From NCBI GenBank assembly GCA_963838235.1, contig CAWIQJ010000006.1, positions 124,001 through 188,000 on the forward strand: 64,000 nt of DNA, in the 5' to 3' direction. Positions 23,351 to 32,874 of the stretch are shown here, piece after piece; the stretch's first letter is position 1; the number at the start of each line of letters is the position of its first letter. Both the position numbers and the translations under genes were made by a program. The stretch is from JAFECT01 sp963838235. GTDB taxonomy: Bacteria; Pseudomonadota; Alphaproteobacteria; Caulobacterales; Caulobacteraceae. The notes under the pieces were generated by a model that did no database searches, was not told the DNA's origin, and saw only the letters and a program-made list of their open reading frames with translations.

Positions 23351-24232
23351 ATGCTCCCCAGCCTGCGCCAGCTCCAGTATCTCAAGCTCCTGTCCGAGCA
23401 CGGTTCCTTCAGCCGCGCCGCCGAGGCCGCCCACGTCAGCCAGCCCGCCCTCTCAGCCGGGGTGCAGGAGCTGGAGCGGGTCCTGGGCGCCCCGGTGGTC
23501 GAACGCGCCCGCGGCGGCGTGATCCTGACGCCCGTGGGCGAGGAGGCGGTCCGCCGCGCCGGGGACGTGCTGGCCCGGGCCGAGGACCTGGTGGAGGCGG
23601 CGCGCGGCGCGGCCAAGCCACTGGCCGGGCGGTTTCGCCTGGGGGTGATCCCGACCGTGGCGCCCTTCGTCCTGCCGCGGTCGCTGCCGCAATTGAAGGC
23701 GCGCTATCCGCAGCTGAAACTCTACCTGCGCGAGGACCTGACGCCGCGCCTGATCGCAGCGCTGAAGTCGGGCGCGTTGGACGCCGCGGTGATCGCCCTG
23801 CCCTACGACACCACCGGCCTCGACTACGCCCGCGTCGGCGACGACGAGATCCTGGCTGCAGCGCCACTCGACCATCCGCTGGCGAAAGCCGCCCGTGTGG
23901 AGGCCGGCGCCTTGAATCCCGACGACCTGATCCTGCTCGAAGACGGACACTGTCTGCGCGACCACGCGCTGTCGGCGTGCCGATTGGATGCGCCCAAGGG
24001 CGACGACGTGTTCGCCGCCACGTCGCTGCAGACCCTGATGCAGATGGTCAGCGCGGGCCTCGGCGTCAGCTTCGTGCCCGAGATGGCGGTAAAGGCCGGC
24101 CTCGGCGGCGACGGCGTCGCCATCCGCCCCCTCGAACGCAACGCACCCAAACGTCAGATCGTGGTGGCGTGGCGCGCGGGCTCGAGCCGAAAACGCGAGG
24201 GGGAGTTGCTGGCGGAGGTGTTCAAAACCTGA
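23351..24232 (+). CDS. oxyR: LysR-type peroxide sensor OxyR
   Basis: 293 aa. N-terminal winged helix-turn-helix (LRQLQYLKLLSEHGSFSRAA, HVSQPALSAGVQELE), then the LysR co-inducer domain. Two cysteines, C201 and C210 (DGHCLRDHALSAC), have the nine-residue spacing of the OxyR disulfide switch. This distinguishes it from generic LysR proteins. The ATG at 23351 is used because upstream frames run through the divergent promoter. Confidence 0.93.
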   Translation: MLPSLRQLQYLKLLSEHGSFSRAAEAAHVSQPALSAGVQELERVLGAPVVERARGGVILTPVGEEAVRRAGDVLARAEDLVEAARGAAKPLAGRFRLGVIPTVAPFVLPRSLPQLKARYPQLKLYLREDLTPRLIAALKSGALDAAVIALPYDTTGLDYARVGDDEILAAAPLDHPLAKAARVEAGALNPDDLILLEDGHCLRDHALSACRLDAPKGDDVFAATSLQTLMQMVSAGLGVSFVPEMAVKAGLGGDGVAIRPLERNAPKRQIVVAWRAGSSRKREGELLAEVFKT

Positions 24233-24249
24233 CGCGCTCGCTTTCTTTT

Positions 24250-26382
24250 TTAGTTCATCAGCTGCTGCGCCAGATAGGTGTAGTGCCGGGCCCAACGGGC
24301 CGCGTTCGCCGTCGGGTCGGCGTCGTAGGAGTGGCCGCCGAAGTTGTCTTCGAAGAACAGGTAGGGATAGCCCATGGCCTCCAGCTTGGCGGCGAACTTG
24401 CGCGCGTGGCTGGGGTGCACGCGGTCGTCCTTGGCGTTGGTGGTGATGTACGGCTTCGGATACTTCATCCCCGGCTTCAGGTTCTGATAGGCCGAGTACT
24501 TCTCGATGAACGCACGGTCGGCGGGCACGTCGGGATCACCGTACTCGCTCACCCAGGAGGCGCCGGCCGAGAGGTGGTTGTAGCGCAGCATGTCGACCAG
24601 CGGGCTTTCGATCACCACCGCGTGCCACAGCTCCGGATGCTGGGTCATCGACACGCTCATAAGCACGCCGCCGTTGGAACGGCCGTAGATGCCGAGCCTG
24701 CGCGGCGAGGTGATGCCGCGCTTGAACAGATCACGCGCCACCGATGCGAAATCGTCGAAGGCGAGCTGGCGATGTTCGCGCAGCACCGCCTCGTGCCACT
24801 TGGGCCCGAACTCACCGCCGCCACGAATGTTGGCGATGACATAGGCGCCGCCCCGCTCGAGCCAGATCTTGCCCACCTCGGGCAGATAGGCGGGCGGCTT
24901 GCTGAGTTGGAAGCCGCCGTAGCCGTACATGATGGTCGGCGTCGAGCCGTCGGGTTGCATGTTTTTCGGTCGTACGACGAAGTACGGAATCTTCGTCCCG
25001 TCGGTGGACATCGCCCAGAACTGATCGACCACGTCGCGGGAGGCGTCGAAGCGCGGCGGCAGGGATTTCACGATGCTCGCCTTGCCGGTTGAGGCGTCGG
25101 CCAGCCAGAGCGCATTCGGGTCGAGGAAGCCTTCGGTCTGCAGGAAGAGTTCGTTGGTCTTGCGGCTGGCGTCGACGATCTGCACGTCCTGGTTCTTCGG
25201 CAGGTCGAGACGGTGCGCGGTCCAGTGACCATTCGTGAAATCGTAGGCGTCGACGAAGCCCTTCACGTCCTCAAGGCCGGTGACGATCAACCGATCGCGC
25301 GTCAGCGCCACCTGTTCGATCGACTGGTCCGGCTTGGCGCGGGCGATCAGATAGGGCTTCGCGGACGACGGGTCTTTCATGAAGGCGTCGAAGTCGTAGG
25401 CGAGCAGGTCTCCGGCGAGGAAACCGTTCCAATCCTCTTCCGTCTTGAAGACGAGTTGACCCGCGACGAGGCCCTGGATGCCGCCCTTCTTGGGGAACGG
25501 AAGCGCATACCCACACATGCCGGCGCAAAACCCCCCGAGGCCCCCCGTAAGCTGAGCCAGGTCCTCCCGTATGTACGCGCGCTCGAAAAAGGTTGTGTTG
25601 CGGTCGTAGAACACACCACGCACGACGCCCCCAGCATCGCGCAAAACGAGTGGAGAAGCGGAAATATCGTTCGGCGAGGAACGATAAACCTCGCGAGCCT
25701 GATCGAGGGGCTGACCGCGCTTCACGGTCTTGATGACGAAGGCATAGCCTGACTTGGTCGTCGTGCCCGGACCCCAGTCGCGCGACACCAACAGGGTGTC
25801 CTTGTTGAGCCACGACGCGTTCTGTTTGCTCTCCGGCAACACGAAGCCGCCGTCGACGAAGCTTTTCGTCTGCACGTCGAACTCGCGGATGGTCACCGCG
25901 TCCTTGCCGCCGTCGGAGAGGTTGACGAGGCAGTAGCGTTCTTCCGGCTCGAGACAGCGGGCGCCCTTGAAGTACCAGTCCTTGCCCTCGGCTTTGGCCA
26001 GGGCGTCGATGTCGAGCAGCGTGTCCCACTGCGGATTGCTTGAGCGATAGCTGTCCACGCTCGCGCGCCGCCAGACGCCGCGCTTGTGTGTCGCGTCCTG
26101 CCAGAAGTTGTCGATGGCGCCGCCGCGGAAGCGCGGTTCGGCGATCCGGTCCTGGGCGGTGAAGATGGCCAAGGCTTCCTTGCGGAAGGTCTCGTAGCGC
26201 GGGTCGCTTTCGAGCACGGAGCGGGTCTTGGCGTTCTCGCCCTGCACCCAGGCCACCGCCTTGGCGCCGGTGATATCCTCCAGCCACTGGAACGGATCGT
26301 CGGCTGCGGGAGTCGGCGCCTGCGCAATGGCGGCGCCGACAAGAGCCAAGCCTGCAACGGCCGCAAGGATAAACGAACGCAT
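24250..26382 (-). CDS. Exported prolyl oligopeptidase (S9A family), downstream copy
   Basis: 710 aa. Signal peptide (MRSFILAAVAGLALVGAAIA), a seven-bladed propeller region and a C-terminal alpha/beta hydrolase domain. The nucleophile is S569 in GRSNGGVLMS. The Asp (TTNAKDDRVHPSHARKF) and His (NFGGHSYDAD) of the triad are in place. The conserved GGGEFGPKWHEAVLREHRQ loop precedes the nucleophile. Likely cleaves post-proline in short peptides in the periplasm. The ATG at 26382 was chosen because it starts the signal peptide and has GGGGA upstream. Tandem paralogue of the next gene. Confidence 0.93.
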   Translation of the reverse strand: MRSFILAAVAGLALVGAAIAQAPTPAADDPFQWLEDITGAKAVAWVQGENAKTRSVLESDPRYETFRKEALAIFTAQDRIAEPRFRGGAIDNFWQDATHKRGVWRRASVDSYRSSNPQWDTLLDIDALAKAEGKDWYFKGARCLEPEERYCLVNLSDGGKDAVTIREFDVQTKSFVDGGFVLPESKQNASWLNKDTLLVSRDWGPGTTTKSGYAFVIKTVKRGQPLDQAREVYRSSPNDISASPLVLRDAGGVVRGVFYDRNTTFFERAYIREDLAQLTGGLGGFCAGMCGYALPFPKKGGIQGLVAGQLVFKTEEDWNGFLAGDLLAYDFDAFMKDPSSAKPYLIARAKPDQSIEQVALTRDRLIVTGLEDVKGFVDAYDFTNGHWTAHRLDLPKNQDVQIVDASRKTNELFLQTEGFLDPNALWLADASTGKASIVKSLPPRFDASRDVVDQFWAMSTDGTKIPYFVVRPKNMQPDGSTPTIMYGYGGFQLSKPPAYLPEVGKIWLERGGAYVIANIRGGGEFGPKWHEAVLREHRQLAFDDFASVARDLFKRGITSPRRLGIYGRSNGGVLMSVSMTQHPELWHAVVIESPLVDMLRYNHLSAGASWVSEYGDPDVPADRAFIEKYSAYQNLKPGMKYPKPYITTNAKDDRVHPSHARKFAAKLEAMGYPYLFFEDNFGGHSYDADPTANAARWARHYTYLAQQLMN

Positions 26383-26406
26383 CACTATCCCCTTCACTTC
26401 TAAATT

Positions 26407-26548
26407 CCGCTCATCCCCGCGAAAGCGGGGACCCAGGCTTTTTTTGTTCAGCGTTCGGCGCCACCACGCCCAGTGATTCAGGTCCACCCAAACATTCGCC
26501 TGGATATCCGAAAAACACCTGGGTCCCCGCTTTCGCGGGGATGAGCGG
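26407..26548. repeat. Inverted pair of 31-bp REP elements
   Basis: Left arm 26407-26437 begins CCGCTCATCCCCGCGAAAGC. Right arm 26518-26548 is its perfect 31-bp reverse complement. Each arm also has an internal CCCCGCGAAAGCGGGG hairpin. The pair sits exactly between the two S9A peptidase genes. A related single unit is at 14396-14420. Confidence 0.8.
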
Positions 26549-26584
26549 TGGGTGGGTGGGTGCGTGGATGGATGTACGTTCCCC

Positions 26585-28744
26585 TCAATCCATCAACTTC
26601 CGCGTCAGGTAGGTGAACTCCAGCGCCACGCGCTTCGCTGTCTCCGCCAAGTTGGCGGAGGCCGCGTGACCGCCCTCGATGTTTTCGTAGTAGTAGAACG
26701 GATAGCCTAGGGCCTGCATCTTGGCGGCGGCCTTGCGGGCGTGGCCGGGGCCGACGCGGTCGTCGGCGGTGGAGGTTTCGAAGTACGGCTCGGGGTATTT
26801 CACCCCGGCCTTGATCGCCTGATAGGGCGAGTACTTGATGATGTAGGCGCGCTGTTCCGGGATGGCGGGATCGCCGTATTCGCCGACCCACGAGGCGCCG
26901 GCGTCGATCTGGGTGTAGCGGATCATGTCGAACAGCGGCACCTGGATAACCACCGCGTTCCACAGGTCAGGATGCTGGGTCATCTCCACGCCCATCAGCA
27001 GGCCGCCGTTGGAGCCGCCTTCGATGCCGAGCCGGCGCGGGGTGGTGATGTTGCGGGCGATCAGGTCCTTTCCGACCGCGGCGAAGTCGTCATAGACCAG
27101 CTGGCGATGCTCTTTCAGGCCGGCGTTGTGCCAGGCGGGGCCGAACTCGCCGCCGCCGCGGATGTTGGCCACCACATAGACGCCGCCGCGCTCGAGCCAC
27201 AGCTTGCCGACGTTGCCGGAATAGCCCGGCAGCTGCGACACCTGGAAGCCGCCGTAGGCGTAGAGCAGGGTCGGGTTGTTTCCGTCCAGTTTCCAATTGG
27301 CGCGGTGCACCACGAAGTACGGGATCTTGGTCCCGTCCGACGAGGTCGCTTCGAACTGGTCGACGGTCAGGCCGGTGGCGTCGAAGCGCGCGGGCGAGGA
27401 CTTCACCTGTTTCACCGCGCCGGTCGCGGCGTCGGCGAGCCACAACGAACTCGGGTTCAGATAGCCCGAGACGTTGACGAACAGGTGGTCGTCGCGGCTG
27501 GACGCCGAGCCCAGGCCGATCGTCACGTTCTTCGGCAGGTCGAGCCGAGTGTGGGTCCAGGCGCCGTCCTTGAAATCGTAGACGTCGGCGGAGCCCTTCA
27601 CGTTTTCGTAGAAGGCCAGCACCATGCGGTTGCGCGTCATGGTGATGCCGTCGATCGACTGGCGCGCGGTCGGACGCAGGATCAGAGTGGCTTTCGCCGC
27701 CGCGGGATCGTGCTTCAGCGCGGCAAGATCGAAGGAGATCAAGTCGCCCTGTTTCAGGTCACGCGCGGGCCAATCCTGTTCGAGCGTCATAATCAATTGG
27801 CCGTGCAGCAAGCCGACAGTGGACGACTTCAGGGGCAGCGGCAGCTTCTGCGCCGCATGCAGGCCAGAAGCGTCACCGAGCAGATAATATTCGCTCTCGA
27901 AGAAGCTGACGCCGCGACGCACCAGCACCGCCTCGACATGGCCGTCGGGATCGCGCAGCACGAAGGGATCGACCGAGACGTCGGCCTTGGTTCCGCGGAA
28001 GACCTCGGTGGCCTGGTCGAGCGACTGGCCGCGCTTCAGCGACTTGATCACGAAGGCGTAGCCGGAGTTGGTCATCTCGCCCGGCGTCCATTCGCGCGAG
28101 ACCAGCAGGGTGTCCTTGTCGAGCCAGGTGACGTTCTGCTTGCCGTCGGGCAGGTGGAAGCCGGCGTCGACGAACTTGGCGTCTTCGGCGTCGAACTCAC
28201 GCATTTCGACCGCATCCTTGCCGGCGGTCGACAGGCTGACGAGGCAGAGCCTCTCCTCCGGAGCGAGACAGTCAGCGCCCTTGTAGATCCAGTTGGCGCC
28301 GGCTTCCTTCGACAGCGCGTCGACGTCGAGCACGGTGCGCCACTCCGGCGTCGCGCTCTCGTAGCTGGCGAGCGTCGTGCGCCGCCAGAGGCCGCGGACG
28401 TGCTCCTTGTCCTGCCAGAAGTTGTCGATCTGGTCGGTCATGCCGTGGAAGCCCGGTTGCGGGATCCGGTCGGTGGCCGTGACGATCTTCAGCACATCGT
28501 CGTGGAAGCCCTGGTAGCGCGGGTCGGCCTGCAGCACGCCGAGGGTGCGCGCGTTCTCGGTCTTCACCCAGTCGAGCGCCTTGGGGTCCTGGGCGGCCTC
28601 CATATAGGTGAAGGGGTCGTCGCTGCCGGCCGCCTCTGCGGCGGGGCCGGCGCCCGCTTGGGACGTACCGGGGTGGTCTTGAGCCATGACGGGCGACACC
28701 GCGAACAACGCAGCCACAAGGGCGGCGGACAGAATGAGACGCAT
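26585..28744 (-). CDS. Exported prolyl oligopeptidase (S9A family), upstream copy
   Basis: 719 aa. Signal peptide (MRLILSAALVAALFAVSPVMA) from the ATG at 28744, which has GGGGAGAG upstream. Propeller domain, then catalytic S578 in GGSNGGLLMGV, Asp in TADDRVGPGHARK and His in IEGGHAAS. Domain plan and loops match the paralogue downstream. The longer frame upstream of 28744 lacks a signal sequence and was rejected. Together the two enzymes suggest redundancy or split substrate preference in proline-containing peptides. Confidence 0.93.
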   Translation of the reverse strand: MRLILSAALVAALFAVSPVMAQDHPGTSQAGAGPAAEAAGSDDPFTYMEAAQDPKALDWVKTENARTLGVLQADPRYQGFHDDVLKIVTATDRIPQPGFHGMTDQIDNFWQDKEHVRGLWRRTTLASYESATPEWRTVLDVDALSKEAGANWIYKGADCLAPEERLCLVSLSTAGKDAVEMREFDAEDAKFVDAGFHLPDGKQNVTWLDKDTLLVSREWTPGEMTNSGYAFVIKSLKRGQSLDQATEVFRGTKADVSVDPFVLRDPDGHVEAVLVRRGVSFFESEYYLLGDASGLHAAQKLPLPLKSSTVGLLHGQLIMTLEQDWPARDLKQGDLISFDLAALKHDPAAAKATLILRPTARQSIDGITMTRNRMVLAFYENVKGSADVYDFKDGAWTHTRLDLPKNVTIGLGSASSRDDHLFVNVSGYLNPSSLWLADAATGAVKQVKSSPARFDATGLTVDQFEATSSDGTKIPYFVVHRANWKLDGNNPTLLYAYGGFQVSQLPGYSGNVGKLWLERGGVYVVANIRGGGEFGPAWHNAGLKEHRQLVYDDFAAVGKDLIARNITTPRRLGIEGGSNGGLLMGVEMTQHPDLWNAVVIQVPLFDMIRYTQIDAGASWVGEYGDPAIPEQRAYIIKYSPYQAIKAGVKYPEPYFETSTADDRVGPGHARKAAAKMQALGYPFYYYENIEGGHAASANLAETAKRVALEFTYLTRKLMD

Positions 28745-28899
28745 CGAGAAACTCTCCCCGGACGAGCTTTGGTTTTTGATCTTGCCGGCCACGATAGGCG
28801 ACCGGATGGATGGCGGATAATTACGGACTTGTAATGAAGGGCGGTTCTTTGCCGCTCCCGGCTCTGGTCCAGCCCGGCTTTGCCCTATATCTGCGCCCC

Positions 28900-29742
28900 A
28901 TGCGCCGTCCGTTCGTGAAGATGAACGGGCTCGGCAACGATTTCATCGTGGTCGAGGCCCGCTCGGAGCCCTTCGATCCCGCCCCTGAGCAGGTGCGGGC
29001 CTGGGCCGACCGCGAGCGCGGCCTGGGGCCCGGGCGGCTGGGCTTCGACCAGCTGATCGTGCTGGAGCCGTCGGACAAGGCCGACGTCTTCATGCGGGTG
29101 TGGAACGCCGATGGCACCTCCGTCGAGACCTGCGGCAACGCCCTGCGTTGTGTCGCCTGGCTGTTGATGCAGGCCAGCGGGCGCGAGCGGGCGGTGATCG
29201 ACACCCTGGGCGGGGTGATCACAGGCGTCTCCGCCGGCGAGAAGCGCATCGCTGTCGACATGGGCGAACCCGGCCTGGACTGGTCAGAGGTGCCGCTGGC
29301 CGAGGAAATGGACACCCGCAACATCGAGCTGCAGGTCGGACCCATCGACAATCCGCACCTGCATACGCCGGGCGCCGTCAGCATGGGCAATCCGCATGTG
29401 GTGTTCTTCGTTGACGACGCGGATCAGGCGCCGGTGCGCGAGGCCGGGTCGCTGATCGAACATCACCCGCTGTTTCCGCAGGGCGTGAACGTCGGCTTTG
29501 CGCAGCCGAAAGGACGCGACCGGATTCGTTTGCGCGTGTGGGAACGCGGCGCGGGCCTGACCCGCGCCTGCGGCACCGGCGCCTGCGCGGCCCTGGTCGC
29601 GGCGAGCCGGCGCAACCTGACCGATCGCAAGGCTGTGCTCGAACTCGACGGCGGCGAGCTCGAGGTCGAATGGCGCGAGAGCGACGGTCACGTGATCATG
29701 ACGGGGCCGCTCGAGGTCAACGGTACGGGCACGCTGTCATGA
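28900..29742 (+). CDS. dapF: Diaminopimelate epimerase
   Basis: 280 aa, converts LL- to meso-diaminopimelate for lysine and peptidoglycan. Catalytic cysteines are C78 (VETCGNALRC) and C224 (TRACGTGACAAL). The N-terminal FVKMNGLGNDFIVVE is diagnostic and fixes the ATG at 28900. The stop overlaps the mtaB start (ATGA). Confidence 0.96.
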   Translation: MRRPFVKMNGLGNDFIVVEARSEPFDPAPEQVRAWADRERGLGPGRLGFDQLIVLEPSDKADVFMRVWNADGTSVETCGNALRCVAWLLMQASGRERAVIDTLGGVITGVSAGEKRIAVDMGEPGLDWSEVPLAEEMDTRNIELQVGPIDNPHLHTPGAVSMGNPHVVFFVDDADQAPVREAGSLIEHHPLFPQGVNVGFAQPKGRDRIRLRVWERGAGLTRACGTGACAALVAASRRNLTDRKAVLELDGGELEVEWRESDGHVIMTGPLEVNGTGTLS

Positions 29743-31007
29743 CGCTCGCGACGGTCATCGCGGCCGCCGCGCGCGACGACGTCGAGGTCGTCACCTTCGG
29801 CTGCCGGCTGAACGCTTACGAGAGCGAGGTGGTGCGCGCGCGCGCCGCAGAGGACGGGCTCACGAACGCTGTGGTGTTCAACACCTGCGCGGTCACCGGC
29901 GAGGCGGTGCGGCAGGCGCGGCAGGCGATTCGCAAGGCGCGGCGGCTCAGGCCGGACGCGCGCCTCATCGTCACCGGTTGCGCGGCGCAGATCGATCCGG
30001 ACGCCTTTGCCGCCATGCCGGAAGTGGACCAGGTGCTCGGCAACGGGTTGAAGACCAGGTCGGGATCTTACATCACCGTCGACGCGCCGCGCGTGCGGGT
30101 GAACGACATCATGAGCGTGCGTGAAACCGCGGGCCATCTGGTCGACGGGTTGAAGGATCGTGCGCGCGCCTATGTGGAAGTGCAGAACGGCTGCGATCAC
30201 CGCTGCACCTTCTGCATCATCCCCTACGGCCGTGGCAATTCACGCTCGGCGGCGGCGGGCGAGGTGGTCGAGCAGATTCGGCGTCTGTGTGCGCAGGGGT
30301 TTAACGAGGTGGTGCTGACCGGCGTCGATCTCACCAGCTGGGGGGCGGACCTGCCGGGCCAACCGACCCTCGGCCAGCTCGTCGCGCGCATTCTGAAACT
30401 GGCGCCCGAATTGAAGCGGCTTCGCCTGTCCTCCATCGACGCGGCGGAGATCGATGCGGACCTGCTGCGCTGTTTCGGCGAGGAGGAACGCCTCGCGCCC
30501 TATCTGCACCTGTCGCTGCAGGCGGGCGATGATTTGATTTTGAAGCGCATGAAGCGCCGTCACCTGCGCGCCGACGCGATCCGCCTGGTCGAAGACGTGC
30601 GGCGCGTGCGTCCCGACGTGGCGTTCGGCGCCGACCTGATCGCGGGCTTTCCGACCGAGAATGACGCGGCGTTCGAAAACACCCTCAGCCTGATCGACGA
30701 TTGCGACCTCGCCTTCCTGCACGTCTTTCCCTACAGCCCGCGCCCCGGCACGCCGGCCGCGCGCATGCCGGCGGTGGGCGGCAAGGTCGTCAAGGCGCGG
30801 GCCGAGCGGCTGCGCGCCAAGGGCGCCGAGGCGCTGGAGCGTCACCTGGCGCGTCAGGTTGGGCGCACCCTGCCAGTGCTGGTCGAACGCGAGGGCCTGG
30901 GCCGTGCGGCGGATTTCACCGAGATCGCCTTCGAAGGCGCGGGCGAACCCGGAACGATCGTCGTCATGACCCTGACCGGGCACGACGGGCGAAAGGCGCT
31001 GGCTTAG
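29739..31007 (+). CDS. mtaB: tRNA t6A37 methylthiotransferase MtaB
   Basis: 422 aa radical-SAM enzyme converting t6A37 to ms2t6A37 in tRNA. The N-terminal UPF0004 domain holds three cysteines (TFGCRLNAYES, NTCAVTGEA, VTGCAAQ). The radical-SAM cluster motif is CDHRCTFC, in QNGCDHRCTFCIIPYGRGNS. A C-terminal TRAM-like segment follows. The order dapF-mtaB with a 4-bp overlap is common in Alphaproteobacteria. Confidence 0.94.
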   Translation: MTLATVIAAAARDDVEVVTFGCRLNAYESEVVRARAAEDGLTNAVVFNTCAVTGEAVRQARQAIRKARRLRPDARLIVTGCAAQIDPDAFAAMPEVDQVLGNGLKTRSGSYITVDAPRVRVNDIMSVRETAGHLVDGLKDRARAYVEVQNGCDHRCTFCIIPYGRGNSRSAAAGEVVEQIRRLCAQGFNEVVLTGVDLTSWGADLPGQPTLGQLVARILKLAPELKRLRLSSIDAAEIDADLLRCFGEEERLAPYLHLSLQAGDDLILKRMKRRHLRADAIRLVEDVRRVRPDVAFGADLIAGFPTENDAAFENTLSLIDDCDLAFLHVFPYSPRPGTPAARMPAVGGKVVKARAERLRAKGAEALERHLARQVGRTLPVLVEREGLGRAADFTEIAFEGAGEPGTIVVMTLTGHDGRKALA

Positions 31008-31151
31008 CCTTAAAGCTGATCGTTGATTCCCTTGTGAGGGGAGCGTCGCGCAACGCTTCACCTCTTTCGGCTCCGCCCCCGACTGCCCGTTGACAACCAA
31101 ACCGCAACGTCGAACAAGTTCGCCAACGAAATCGTATACGCGGAGACTTCC

Positions 31152-32789
31152 ATGCGCCTTCAGGCCCTCGCCCTGGCCGCCCTTCTGGCCTCGACCTCGC
31201 TGGTTCCCGCGGCCCTGGCCCAGAGCCAGGCCGCATCCTCGGACGAGCGGCAGCGTCCCTCGCACAAGTCGGACGAGCCAACCGCGCCCACGACCACCGA
31301 CACGGAAAAGGGCGCGGGCTCGGCCCGCACCGAGGACGCGCGCAACGCCAAGATCACCGACGCCGACATCGTCACCGCACCGGTGTTCGAGCGGAAGAGC
31401 GTGACGCACCACACCGTCGTCATCGACGGCAAGAGCATTCCGTACACGGCGACCGCCGGCACCCTGACCCTGCGCGACGACCAGGGCAAGCCGATCGCCT
31501 CGATGTTCTACGTGGCCTACACGACCGATCAGCACAGTGCGAACCGGCCGGTGACCTTCTTCTATAACGGCGGCCCGGGCTCGGCGAGTTTGTGGCTGCA
31601 CATGGGCTCGTTCGGTCCGGTGCGCGTGCACACCGATTCGCCCGATCCGACGCACAACGCGCCCTTCACCTTCGAGAACAACAACGAGAGCCTGCTCGAC
31701 AAGACCGACATGGTCTTCCTCGACGCCATCGGCTCTGGCTATTCGCGGCCGCTCGGCGACACCAAGGGCGACAAGTTCTGGGGCGTGGACCAGGACATCG
31801 ACGCCTTCACCCGCGCGATCAAGCGCTACATCACCATCAATGACCGTTGGAACTCGCCGAAATATCTGTTCGGCGAAAGCTACGGCACGACGCGGTCAGC
31901 GGGTCTGTCCTATTCGCTGCAGGAAGCCGGCGTGCAGTTGAACGGGGTGATGCTGCTGTCGTCGATCCTGAACTATTCCATCCGCGCGCCGGGCTATGAC
32001 CGGCTCTATGTCGGCTACGTGCCGAGCTATGCGGCGGCGGCCTGGTACCACAATAAGCTGGCCAACAAGCCGGCCGACCTGCCGGCGTTCCTCGAGGAAG
32101 TGCGCGCCTGGGCCGCGGGACCGTACCTCGAAGCCCTGACCAAGGGTTCCGACCTGTCGCCGCAGGAAGAGGACCAGATCGCGCAACAGCTCAGCGCCTA
32201 CACCGGCCTGTCGGTGCAGTTCCTCAAGGAGAACCGCCTGCGCGTCGACCTCAACCGCTTCCGCAAGGAGCTGTTGCGCGACCAGCATCGCACCATCGGC
32301 CGCTACGACTCGCGCTTCGAAGGTATCGACGCCGACGACGGCGGCGAGAGCCCGGAGACCGACCCCTCCGACACCGGCATCACCGGCGCTTTCATTGGTG
32401 CGCTGCACACCTATCTGGTCGACGACCTGAACTACCGCACCGACATGGACTATCTGCCGAGCGGGCCGGACGTGAACCGCAATTGGGACTGGCACCACAA
32501 GGTTCCAGGCGGCCGCTTCCCCGAGACGCAGCCGGACGTGGCGCTCGACCTGTCCCAGGCGATGCGACAGAACCCGCACATGCGCGTCTATTCGCTGAAC
32601 GGCTGGTACGACATGGCGACGCCGTTCTACGAGACCGAGTACGACCTGAAGCACATGCTGCTCGACCCGACCATCCGGCCGAACCTGCGGTTTGCCTATT
32701 ATCCGTCGGGGCACATGGTCTATCTGAACCCGGACGCCTTGAAGACGCTCAAGGCCGACGTGGGGCGGTTCTACGACGAGGGCCATTGA
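31152..32789 (+). CDS. Exported serine carboxypeptidase-like protein (peptidase S10)
   Basis: 545 aa. Signal peptide (MRLQALALAALLASTSLVPA), a disordered Ser/Thr/Glu stretch, then an alpha/beta hydrolase. The triad is S243 in GESYGTTRS, Asp in LNGWYDMATPF and His in YPSGHMVY. The NGGPGSASLW oxyanion motif is present. The family removes C-terminal residues from peptides. A strong terminator follows the stop. Confidence 0.92.
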   Translation: MRLQALALAALLASTSLVPAALAQSQAASSDERQRPSHKSDEPTAPTTTDTEKGAGSARTEDARNAKITDADIVTAPVFERKSVTHHTVVIDGKSIPYTATAGTLTLRDDQGKPIASMFYVAYTTDQHSANRPVTFFYNGGPGSASLWLHMGSFGPVRVHTDSPDPTHNAPFTFENNNESLLDKTDMVFLDAIGSGYSRPLGDTKGDKFWGVDQDIDAFTRAIKRYITINDRWNSPKYLFGESYGTTRSAGLSYSLQEAGVQLNGVMLLSSILNYSIRAPGYDRLYVGYVPSYAAAAWYHNKLANKPADLPAFLEEVRAWAAGPYLEALTKGSDLSPQEEDQIAQQLSAYTGLSVQFLKENRLRVDLNRFRKELLRDQHRTIGRYDSRFEGIDADDGGESPETDPSDTGITGAFIGALHTYLVDDLNYRTDMDYLPSGPDVNRNWDWHHKVPGGRFPETQPDVALDLSQAMRQNPHMRVYSLNGWYDMATPFYETEYDLKHMLLDPTIRPNLRFAYYPSGHMVYLNPDALKTLKADVGRFYDEGH

Positions 32790-32794
32790 TCCTG

Positions 32795-32824
32795 AGGGGC
32801 GCCGCGAGGCGCCCCTTTCGCTTT
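32795..32824 (+). terminator. Intrinsic terminator after the S10 peptidase gene
   Basis: Nine-base-pair perfect stem AGGGGCGCC/GGCGCCCCT with a GCGA tetraloop, followed by TTCGCTTT, starting 5 nt after the stop codon. Confidence 0.8.
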
Positions 32825-32874
32825 GCCCCGGCTTGCGGCATGACCGGCGATCAGGGACAGCGCGGGAGGCGATC

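Noticed and set aside
26741..28834. Plus-strand open frame of 697 codons opposite the S9A gene
   Set aside because: Antisense of an intact prolyl oligopeptidase; composition typical of a GC-rich shadow frame.
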